A stretch of DNA of 64,000 bases from Schizochytrium sp. TIO01 (Eukaryota > Sar > Bigyra > Thraustochytrida > Thraustochytriidae): positions 3,121,102 to 3,185,101 of the forward strand of contig SMSO01000025.1 of the NCBI GenBank assembly GCA_004764695.1, written 5' to 3'. The translations under genes and the position numbers were made by a program. The notes under the pieces are model-generated. The model was given only the letters and a program-made list of their open reading frames with translations, was not told where the DNA came from and ran no database searches. Below, piece by piece: positions 28,001-36,898 of the stretch (position 1 is its first letter; each line of letters begins with the position of its first letter).

Positions 28001-29158
28001 TGCCAAATAAAAGCAACTATGATTTCCTTCACACTCATCACAGAATCCTTGTATGCTCCTCTCTCCACTCCTTAATTCCTTGTGAGATTAAAATTTAGAC
28101 AAATGTGCATGTGTTCGCAACATAGCAAGGACACATTTAAACCCAATAAAGAAAGGTTAGACATACTAAAATAAACACAAAAACAAACACTAGAGAGATG
28201 ATTGTCAAGACCAGGAGCATGCCATTTAGCGACACTCGATGGATTTCAGCCAGTACACCATCCATTTAAAACCAATCATTCTAAGATATATATGCTATGA
28301 CGTAGTCTGCTATGCTCCAGGAATACATCTACGAGCATGATGCTTCATCAAAGTCATGAATCCATTTGTAAGGTTTGCAGAACGCCAACTCATTTGCTTC
28401 AAGTCTTTGTTTTCCTTAAGCCTTTCACATGCACGTAACATTGATGGCCATCATTCTTCTTAGACAGCCTCATACTTCACAAGTCCTAGTTTTCAAAGGC
28501 ATCTTAGATATGAGAGCAAACAAATGTAACGTGTACAAACTTGAGTTTGAGTAGTTCCTTATGCTCTTGACGATTTGAGACATTCATACCTTCGCTTGTA
28601 TATTTCCATCCGAATCTTGCCTTAATGCTCATCAAATCATTAATTTTCTACCAGAAATAACAATGCGAGTATAAATTATGAAAAGAGCAAATGCCGTAAG
28701 CTCCCCAAAACGTTTCTTTCAAGATAATTTTAAAGTTTAGCAGCAAATTCTCACAAGAATGGAGGGTCATACAATCGAAAAGCTCATTATCAATGGCAAA
28801 AGAAACTGAATCCGAGCCGTGGCTCCAAGACAAGCTGGGTTATCTTTACTGCATAGGTAGAAAGAAGACCAATTTTACTCTTTCTAAAAAAACAAGCAGG
28901 TGATCAGGTCATGAATTCATCAGACAGAGCCTGTGTAAATTTGAATTGCCGACTCCATAGCACGATACAAATTATAAAGCAATATTACGAGCACTATTTA
29001 AAAAAAATCCTAAACGATGTTTATAAGAATAACTGTAAACAGACAAGTGATCACCAATCCAGTGCTGGGATAAGCATATCATAGCACATCTATGGAATGC
29101 GTACAACGCTACACTTCACGAAAAATGCACTATTGAAAGGATAGCAAACTATCTAAAG
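22001..29158. other. AT-rich, ORF-poor gene desert
   Basis: About 7 kb between the microsatellite desert and the first recognised gene. It has no notable simple-repeat array and very few open frames of 60 codons or more, fewer than this base composition would suggest. The longest ATG frame, at 25837-26052 (+), encodes 71 residues of no recognised family. Translations on both strands around 25260-25860 and 26700-27250 showed only frames broken every 20 to 60 codons. Several perfect palindromes lie here, including a strong hairpin at 26461-26494. It could be old neutral spacer, a decayed element or a structural chromosome region; the sequence alone does not decide. Confidence 0.5.
26461..26494. 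other. Strong hairpin, 15-bp stem and 4-nt loop
   Basis: GCTGAAAGCAAA (26464-26475) pairs perfectly with TTTGCTTTCAGC (26480-26491) around the loop TGTC. The stem extends outward by a G-T wobble and two more pairs. Nothing around it is coding. A terminator-like or foldback role is possible but unproven. Confidence 0.75.
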
Positions 29159-30166
29159 CTACTTGCTAGCGAGCAGGGCAGCGAATTCCGGGTTTGCTTT
29201 CCATTGAGCCTCGTTGTGACGCCCAAGGTATTTCTCTTTCTTCCAAATTGGCACTCGTTCCTTCAGAGTGTTAATTGCGAAATCATTAGCCTCAAGCGCT
29301 GCTGCACGATGCGCGGAGGAAATAGCAATGATAACGCTCGTATCTTCTACGGGGCAGTCTCCGAGCTTGTGCTCAATTGCCACGTGCAGGATGTCGGGCC
29401 ACTTTTTGCGCATTTCATCACAGATTTCCTCCAACTTTTTAACAGCCATACTTTCGTAGCCGTGGTATTCCAGTTCTGTGACAACCTTGTCTTGAAATGA
29501 GTTTCTTGTTGTACCAGAAAATGTAACAATAGCACCTGCAAAGGGACTGCGGACAAGATCAACCAAGCCTGCCAGGTCAAGCTTCCCATGAACTAGTTTG
29601 CAGTGTGTCCGCGGGGTTTCGTGTCGCAGATTCTTTGATGCCGAATATAACGCATCGTCCGCTTCGTCATCCTCCTCATCGTCGTTGTCCAACAACACGA
29701 ATTCATTGTCTTCAATACGGCGCTCCTTCGTCGAAGCTGGGGCACTGTAATCTTCATCTTCTTCATCATAGCTGTCATTTTGCTCTTCATCTCCCTGTTG
29801 GGCCCTGGGGGACACTAAAGACACTCCAGATCTTGGCGAACCGCCAAGTCGAGGCGTTGCACTGCGTTTCTTGCGACGGCGGGTTTTCTTACGCGATACT
29901 GCTCCGGAGTCCTTAGAACTGGACGCACTATCGGAAGGAGATGCTCCACGCACAATATCGAGAACTCTACACAGTTGGTATCCCGCTACGAAGGTTGCTA
30001 AGAGCACGAGGCCATGTGTAGGTGACAGCATGGCTCTCCATCCCGCCAAACCGACATCCTGCACAGCGCTTGGCACTTCAACGACGGCAAGTGTCGAGGA
30101 ATTCGGTGCAGGGCTACTCGTAGGCGGCGGTGCTGCAGTCCGCGATCCTCCTCCGCGTCCAAACAT
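29159..30166 (-). CDS. MOCS2B: Molybdopterin synthase large subunit (MoaE/MOCS2B) with membrane-anchored N-terminal extension
   Basis: 335 residues. Residues about 188-330 match the MoaE family, which moves sulfur from MoaD-type thiocarboxylate to precursor Z to make molybdopterin. Visible family features are GTTRN (R221), SSAHR (H286, R287) and PIWKKE, where K309 corresponds to the catalytic lysine. Ordinary MoaE proteins are about 140-190 residues long. Here about 185 extra residues precede the domain: a Gly/Pro/Ser-rich start, one hydrophobic segment (about 50-70), a basic cluster KKTRRRKKR (about 93-101) and a strongly acidic linker (about 125-170). The start is the first ATG of the frame. 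The enzyme assignment is firm. Membrane anchoring is inferred from hydrophobicity, and the membrane is unknown. The small-subunit partner is not in this window. Confidence 0.9.
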   Translation of the reverse strand: MFGRGGGSRTAAPPPTSSPAPNSSTLAVVEVPSAVQDVGLAGWRAMLSPTHGLVLLATFVAGYQLCRVLDIVRGASPSDSASSSKDSGAVSRKKTRRRKKRSATPRLGGSPRSGVSLVSPRAQQGDEEQNDSYDEEDEDYSAPASTKERRIEDNEFVLLDNDDEEDDEADDALYSASKNLRHETPRTHCKLVHGKLDLAGLVDLVRSPFAGAIVTFSGTTRNSFQDKVVTELEYHGYESMAVKKLEEICDEMRKKWPDILHVAIEHKLGDCPVEDTSVIIAISSAHRAAALEANDFAINTLKERVPIWKKEKYLGRHNEAQWKANPEFAALLASK

Positions 30167-30728
30167 GATTGTTTCTTAGAACTCGAAGTGTATTAGGGAG
30201 TTCTGGGATTGGATTCTTCTTTGAAGTTCTTCCTTTTTTGGATTATTCCGCGAAGACTTCCTTTTCAGCAAATAAAAACTAATACCTTAAGTATTACGTA
30301 GGTCTCGCATGTCTCGTCAAAACTAACCAAACCGTCAAATTTGGTTGAGCTATTTCCGCCTTCAACTTGAGGAGTGACAATTTAAACAATGAAAATTGTC
30401 AGGCACTGGCCACTTGGTAAATCGTTATTTAAGTTGGCATCGTCAAAGTTACATCGGAAAGTAGTTTCGGCTAAGGTGGATAAAGCGTTTCCGGGGAATT
30501 GTCTGCGGCTATTGAGAACTCTGCCTGGTGATCTTAGGTGAGATTCGGGGACCTGCCTAGTATGGATATAATTAAATATGTAAAGACCACGGTGTAGATA
30601 AGGCATAAATCAACTACTCTAGCAGTATCAACAGCGACAACATTTTCCGTCTCGAAGATCTCCTACATTGATAGCATAACAACCATTTTATCTCTGAGGT
30701 GGTCTTTGCATAAGTCTAAGGACTCTTG

Positions 30729-30761
30729 GTTTCTCTTAAGAAGAATATTCTTCTGAGAAAC
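30729..30761. other. Interrupted palindrome, 15-bp arms
   Basis: GTTTCTC (30729-30735) pairs with GAGAAAC (30755-30761). Inside it, AGAAGAAT pairs with the directly abutting ATTCTTCT. The only break is a 3-nt bulge, TTA, on the left arm. It lies about 560 bp upstream of the MoaE-like start codon. Confidence 0.75.
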
Positions 30762-31304
30762 TTCGCATTTGACATATGGAGAGACTAACTGAGAAAGGCG
30801 GAAAGTTCATTGCGCACGGAAAGTGGGGTTTGGAAGTTTGTGAAAATCTTTGAAATTCAGACTACGGGTTTGTAGCGATAGATTCATAAAGTTAGGCTCT
30901 TTGAAAATATAAAGTTTCTCCGTACAGTTTTTTCTGTATCAGAAAGGAAAAAAGTTTATTTGTTACAGAAATCTTCCTTTCTCTTATATCTGTAAGACAT
31001 ATTCTTGGATACTGTCTTTTTGTTTTGTAAATTCATCTTTTGTGCTTGTTCTGCTGTGCCACACCCTTCAGACGAAATATTCTCGCTAGTAAAACAGGGG
31101 GGAAACACACTCGTTGCAAGAACAATACATCATAATGCGTTTGTGATATTTCTGCTTCTCATGTGCTTTACTGTAAATTGTACATCCTTTGTTCGATTGA
31201 GACGGCCTTAAAATGAGAGATTGATGCATAGGATTGCTGGGAGTTCAGATGCTGATCTAATATGGCACATTTTCTGAGGAACCACTTTGTTTTAGAACAA
31301 TTTA

Positions 31305-31332
31305 TTTTTCAATGATGAATATCATTGAAAAA
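31305..31332. other. Perfect hairpin, 12-bp stem and 4-nt loop
   Basis: TTTTTCAATGAT (31305-31316) pairs without mismatch with ATCATTGAAAAA (31321-31332) around the loop GAAT. It sits in AT-rich spacer. The right arm's A-run means that a minus-strand transcript would end the hairpin in U residues. Confidence 0.8.
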
Positions 31333-31427
31333 GTGAATCTTGCATTTCATGTTCTTAGTGTCAGTTGTACATGTTATCATTTAAATCATGTATGTGCAGA
31401 GAGATAAGTGTTATATAGACCCTGTCT

Positions 31428-31799
31428 TCACATTTGATACTGTTGTTTGTATACCTGGCGCAATTCTTTTAAGGAAAAAGTGAGGTCGAAAAGAAGTAGG
31501 AAGGCGAGTATTGAAAGGGAAAGAGACACACAAGAAGTTATAAGCAAGAAGTGAATCGATACGCCATGTATCTTCATTACTATTGAACTTCGTTTAACGG
31601 CTTTCTCAAAGACTAAGTAGCTACATGTTTGATTCCTCTCATTGTTATTTTGCAAGACGACACTCATACATGAATAATTCGTTCCCGCAACTGAAGATCG
31701 ACTTAAATACATATGGATCTCGGTGCAAATTCTAGAAAAGTGTTCGCAGGACCTTTGAAATCCCAGCCCTTGTTTTAGAGCTTCGGATGTAATTATCAT
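31428..31799 (-). CDS. Possible small membrane protein, unrecognised
   Basis: An ATG frame of 123 residues in AT-rich DNA. It has one clear hydrophobic segment (about residues 80-106) followed by a short charged C-terminus. No family is recognised. A frame of this length is only slightly longer than expected by chance in 64 kb at this base composition, so it may be spurious. No neighbour or codon-use evidence supports it strongly. Confidence 0.15.
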   Translation of the reverse strand: MIITSEALKQGLGFQRSCEHFSRICTEIHMYLSRSSVAGTNYSCMSVVLQNNNERNQTCSYLVFEKAVKRSSIVMKIHGVSIHFLLITSCVSLSLSILAFLLLFDLTFSLKELRQVYKQQYQM

Positions 31800-31999
31800 A
31801 TCTTGCTTCTTTGAAAGAATGTAAGATCTGTGGGGGAATAATTGGAAAAAGTTGCAAGCGCCCAAGAATAGTCCTCATGGAGGCCGCCCCAGCAACTCAA
31901 TCATGAAAAAGTTCAGCAGATCTTCTCACATTTTTTGGTTCCCAAACGAGACTTCGGAGGCCAAGTTCATACATTTCAGAATCAATTGGCAAAACTTGC

Positions 32000-32000
<1 letters not shown>

Positions 32001-32045
<45 letters not shown>

Positions 32046-32048
32046 TAT
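32001..32048. repeat. (TA)n microsatellite
   Basis: About 24 TA units with one TG interruption. Confidence 0.95.
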
Positions 32049-33897
32049 GTGCATGTGCTTTCCAGCATCGGGTGATACCTTGCGCTGCGGCATTTAGGCA
32101 TCTGTACAGAGGTGGAGCAACGCATAATTGGTTTGCAACAGTTATAGTCATTTCTAACGAGGATTGCTCTGATGAGCTAAAGTGAGACCTCGCATTTAAG
32201 CACATAATCTTACAGGGTCGTTTATTTTGCTTTATGATCATGCTAGAGTGTAGTTTAGCCATTATTTTAGTACTTCATATTTGACGAATGCTATGAACTT
32301 CTTGAATCAATCCTTTAATTAGAACCCATGGTCAGATGGTCCTTGTTAAATGTCTCTTTAAAAAAAAAGACCCCGTCTCCAACTTTAATTTTTTCTCTGA
32401 CGAAGCTTGTCATCTCCTGCTTACTAATTCCCAACAAGAAAACCTGATGAAACCTCATACAGTCTATTATTGCCAGATATAATGCTAGTTCCACCTAGCC
32501 TTGAAAAGAAGATTCCTTATAAATGCAACACGTAGGTAGGTTCCTAAATTTCATGATGGTGTCATGGAAGAAGAGATTGGTTGCTTCATGATATTACTGA
32601 GTGATAATATAACCTGCAGTGGTGTGGGGTGCACATAAAAACTTCGGGGACTCGGGTACTCTTCGCATAGCCTGGTTTGCTATTGATAGATCTCCCGAAT
32701 GGCCTGTTGTAGGTCTGAGAGTTTTCTCAGCTACCCCTTTTATTGAAGTGCGATCGAGCTACTATTGCCCTCTACCACTAGTCATAGCTACCGCTAGACC
32801 CAGCCATCCCTAGTGCAGTGATATGTACAATTAAGCAGCTCTCACTCCTTCTCAAGAGGGCTAATCTCTTTGCTCGTTCCTCTTCTCATCATCATCCTTT
32901 TCATGGATAGTAAGCAGTACGCAGGAGACTACTTAGCTACGGTTGACTTCTCTTATCTCAGCAATTATCAAACTTTGGCAGAGATGGATGCGATTATATG
33001 ACAGGCAGAGGCCTCCCTAGCGGCTGCTATGACCCTTCTAATGAAGTTTTGCGTTCCGCAGTCTCCACTGCCTCGAGGAACTCCCAGTGATTGTAAGAGG
33101 GAATTGTTCGACGGCGAACCTGTTTCTCCTCTCTGCAATTTGACTGCCGCTGTGTGGTTCTGGGTCATCCACCTTAATAGTCTATGGTTTGCCCGCTTGG
33201 CGAATGTGTCTTCAGGGAGGAATTAAGGGATGTGGAGCTGCGGCTTTGCTGCCGCTGCTCCCTTATCAACCACTGAGCGAGTGAATGAAAGAAAGAGTTA
33301 TTAGTGAAATGGGCGACTGAGTGAATTGATTGAGTGCTCTCACTGCTTCTTCTTCGGAGCCCTCGCTCGCTGGCTGGTCTGCCTCGGCTGGTTGGTCTGT
33401 CTGTGTCTGCGTTTCTGTTGCGTGTGTGCGTATCCTGCCTGGCCAGGTGGAGTGGCGATGATGGAATGCAGCGGATCTTCTGCCTGTGGAGTGAGTGTAA
33501 TGCAGTAAGTAGTACCTACAGAGAGAGCATCGTGTCATAGTACTGAAAACTATAAAAGTCAGCAGCAGAAATGCTAAGAGTGACGAAGTACTAAACGCAA
33601 ACTGATCGATAGGCGACTAAACAAATCATCAAATAATCGAATAAATAAACAAACAAACAATCAAATAAATCAATAAATGATAAATAAAACCAACTAACTA
33701 ACTAACTAACTAACTACCTCACGATCGATCGATCGATCAATAGATTCGTGGATTCGTAGAAGCTGTGAAATCTTTGGGGCAGCTGCAGCTGGTGGGCTGA
33801 TTCCGTCTGGGTCTCCGCGAGCGAGCAGGCCGGCGGTCGCTGAGAGCGCGAAGGAAATCTCCTCTGGCAAGGAGTGGAGCGACGATCAATCTTCAAG

Positions 33898-33928
33898 TCG
33901 CAGCAGCAGCAGCAGCAGCAGCAGCAGT
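33898..33928. repeat. (CAG)n microsatellite
   Basis: About ten CAG units in non-coding DNA about 870 bp upstream of the ATP synthase delta start codon. Confidence 0.9.
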
Positions 33929-34170
33929 ATCTAAGTGAATAACTAAGACGTGCCGTAGTGCAGTGCAGCGGCGTGCTAGTGGCGCAGTAGGTAAGTGCTA
34001 CTGACTCACGGGCGGTAACTAAGGTGGGCGAAGACCTCGCCATCTCAAAGGGTCATCATCACTCGATGAATGAAAAGCACTCTGCGATTTGATGATGTGG
34101 ATATCCAAGCTCCGCTCTGTGGGCTGATCGCAGCCTCGAAGGCCGGTCGCTCTTTGCCGACCCTCGCCAG

Positions 34171-34249
34171 AGAAGTGAAGTGAAGTGAAGTGATGTGCAA
34201 TGAAATGAGTGAGTGAATGAATGAATGAATGAATGAATGAACGAACGAA
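34171..34249. repeat. GAAGT and GAAT tandem repeats
   Basis: Four GAAGT units at 34171-34191 are followed by about nine GAAT/GAAC units at 34207-34249, just upstream of the ATP synthase delta transcription region. Confidence 0.8.
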
Positions 34250-34433
34250 TGAGATGATTTTATGAGCAGCGAATGAGGGATAATATGAGGCCGCCAGAGC
34301 CTTCTCTGTTTAGTATTACAGTGCTTTTAGATGAGCCAGGTTGTTAACAAAAGTTTTCAATAGATTGAGACTGTGTTTGGTTTGATTCATGATATGGATT
34401 GTTTATTGATTGTGATAGAAAGATCACAAGTAG

Positions 34434-34540
34434 GTATGTGTATATCTGTGTATTGAGTGATTGAGTGTAATTGGCTGATTGATTCTTTTTTTTTTTTTAA
34501 TTTTTTAATTTTAATTTTTGTTTTTTCTCCTTGTATTTAG
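34434..34540 (+). other. Candidate 5' UTR intron of ATP synthase delta
   Basis: A strong donor (AG/GTATGT, GT at 34434-34435) and an acceptor (TTGTATTTAG ending at 34540) enclose 107 nt. A branch-like CTGAT lies at 34475-34479. A long T-rich tract fills 34486-34528. The spliced leader would join about 255 nt upstream of the ATG. All core signals are seen in sequence; splicing is inferred. Confidence 0.5.
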
Positions 34541-34795
34541 TGTTGTCGTCTGCTTGGTCGAGGCTGCCTCTGCTGCGTGTTCTCTGCGCTGTGCGCCTCT
34601 CGTCAGTTGTGCATCTCCGCTTAGGCCCTCATCCTCGTCTTCTGCGAGTCCTCGTCGCCACCCTTGCTTGCTTCCTGCCTGTGTGTGAGCTAGCCAGCGT
34701 GCTTGCTTGCTTTCGTTCATTCTCTCTCTCTTTCATTCACTGGCTAAATCAAACAAAACCCAATCGCCTTCTCGCCGCACGGACTTCGAAGCACC

Positions 34796-35323
34796 ATGAT
34801 GATGAACCTCATGCGCGCCCCCGCCGCCGCTCTGCGCCGCTCTGCTCGCGGCCTTCACGCCTCGAGCGCTCTGCGCATGGCTGAGGCTGAGCCCACCACT
34901 GACGGCGCCTCCCTCACCCTCACCTTCGCATCGGCCACCCGCCCCGTCGTGAAGAAGGAGCCCGTCTTCCTCGTCAACGTGCCTGGCATGACCGGCGAGT
35001 TTGGTGTTGCCGCTGAGCACTCCCCCGTGGTCTCTGAGCTCAAGCCTGGCCTCGTTCAGATCACCCGCAAGGAGGGTGACGCCCCGGAGTCCTACTTCGT
35101 CACCGGCGGTCTTGCCGCCGTGCACGAGGACTCCACCATGGATGTTGCTGCCGCTGAGATCGCTTCCCTTGACGAGCTCGACGGTGCCGTCGCCCAGAAG
35201 CTCTACGCTGAGGCCAAGCGCACCGCCGACGCTGCCGCTGAGGGATCCAAGGAGCAGGCCATCGCACAGGTCCAGGCCGAGACCTACGAGGCTGTCTGCA
35301 TCGCCCTCGGTGTCTCCATCTAA
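34796..35323 (+). CDS. ATP5F1D: Mitochondrial F1-ATP synthase delta subunit (bacterial epsilon homologue)
   Basis: 175 residues, the usual size for this subunit of the F1 central stalk, which links the gamma subunit to the c-ring in the inner mitochondrial membrane. Residues about 38-120 form the beta-sandwich domain; VPGMTGEFGVAAEHSP is a diagnostic stretch. Alanine-rich helices fill 125-172. Residues 1-25 are basic, Ala/Ser-rich and free of acidic residues, as expected of a mitochondrial presequence, with probable cleavage near RGLHAS. The start is the first of three consecutive ATG codons in a CACC context. Codons end overwhelmingly in C or G, unlike every other gene here, suggesting very high expression. 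A candidate 5' UTR intron lies upstream. Confidence 0.93.
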   Translation: MMMNLMRAPAAALRRSARGLHASSALRMAEAEPTTDGASLTLTFASATRPVVKKEPVFLVNVPGMTGEFGVAAEHSPVVSELKPGLVQITRKEGDAPESYFVTGGLAAVHEDSTMDVAAAEIASLDELDGAVAQKLYAEAKRTADAAAEGSKEQAIAQVQAETYEAVCIALGVSI

Positions 35324-36898
35324 GCGATAAGCTAAAGCGCCTCCGTCCTAACATTGCTTCTTCACCTGTCATCGAGCACTTCACATCGCCGTCGAAGACG
35401 CCGGTTCTGATCTCGCTATTATCAGCATGAGAAACAGAACGGCGTTAAGATGACGATGGGGACTGCGAAGGATTTGCTCTCGGGCTCGTGCTTCTTCAGC
35501 CGTCTTCGGCTATCTCGACTTCACTTCACTACATTTCACTTCAATTCGCTCCTCCACTGACCGACTTCGGAGATATCGATATCAATGATTACAATTGATT
35601 ATGATTGATTGGAATTCACGGATATATGGTTGCTGGAATCAAGGGCAACGGCCAACTGCAGCAGCTCAACGCTTGCACTCAGTGGGTCGGCGGGAGTGGA
35701 CCTGGATACAGAAAGCGGTGGCATGGGACGTGGCGAACTCTTTCGTAAATTTCTTTGATGGATAGATGCAAGCATGTGCGGATAGAGCATGGGCGCGCCA
35801 CGCTTGCTGGTCAGCGTGGCGAGCTCTTCTCTTCATCCTCTTTTCCTCAGCCCCAGTTCCTTAACCCTTAACACAGAAAAAAAGTACCCCACTACGGACA
35901 TCACAGCATTCTTTTGCACCTTTTCTTTAAATTATATATACGGAACCCTGTTGTTCCAGTTCTTCTTGTCTGGCCTATCACGAAATAGTTGGAAAATGCC
36001 TCTCGTTATGTGAATATAATCATGGGCTATCGCCCTTGTATCTTGCACAAGGACACTGGAAATCGTCTTGTCTTGTTCTGCGGGTGCTCTCTTTTTCTCT
36101 TTGATGGATTTCTAAACTTGCTCCTCTTCACCGCCTATTCTCCCCCCCCCCCATTCCGAAAGCAGGAATAAAAGGTCAAACTATTTATAGCAATGCTTGC
36201 ACCTCACCAGATATGTATGATTGTTAGCATTAGCAGTTGTTTCACTTTCATGCTATGAAGATAAAAACATACTGAATTAATTGAAGACAAATCTAGCTTC
36301 ACACCCACGGAAAACCTAAAGAGAAAACGAGAACGGAGGAGTCTAGAAATATCGTTCAACAAATTAATCTATCTACAAATAACACCATCAAATTGGCTTG
36401 AGAAAATGTGTGTCTTGGCTCCTTTTCTTCGTCCACAGATCTACCACAAACAGAAAGTAGAGTATTTCCCCAGAGCTTAACATCCACATCATTTCTTCAC
36501 CAATAACATTATCTTCTTCACCTAACCTTGCTGCTCGCACTCTTACAAACATAAATTCTGCGATATAACCACAGAACACAAACAGTTGAGTCACAGAAAG
36601 GGGGGGCACCTTGGTACTTGTCTTCTTCTGCTGCAAATCCGCGCTCTCTCTCCCATAAAAACAAACCCCTTTGAGTCAATATTTTTACCCAATAGCAAAA
36701 AAGCATGGACTACCTCGCAGCAATGAGCATGGATGATGGTAGAGAAAGCCATACCAACATTTTGTAAATTGAAGCACATGGCTAACCTTGTTTCTGTCTT
36801 GCTCGATTTCACGCTGAATCGGTATTCACACAGCTACTTTCTTCATCTGCATGGTTTGAACATATGTTCTCTCTCACACATAAATTGTCGCACACTGT
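35324..36898. other. Intergenic region between convergent genes
   Basis: The 3' flanks of the ATP synthase delta and MINDY genes. It contains a C-run at about 36142-36152 and a G-run at about 36601-36607. Several chance frames of 60 to 82 codons occur, none with a recognisable domain. Confidence 0.6.

Larger units (their letters stand above)
30167..34433. other. Intergenic region between MoaE-like and ATP synthase delta genes
   Basis: No recognised gene. From 30.2 to 32.5 kb the sequence is AT-rich, with foldbacks at 30729-30761 and 31305-31332 and a TA array at 32001-32048. From about 32.5 kb it turns GC-richer and microsatellite-rich, like the desert at the left end: AACT units around 33690, CGAT around 33722, CAG around 33898, GAAGT around 34171 and GAAT around 34207. 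The last few hundred bases should hold the promoter and 5' UTR of the ATP synthase delta gene. No TATA box could be picked out with confidence. Confidence 0.6.

Noticed and set aside
33266-33538. 90-codon frame upstream of ATP synthase delta
   Set aside because: Built from GAGT, CTGG and similar simple repeats; overlapping open frames on both strands are typical of such DNA.
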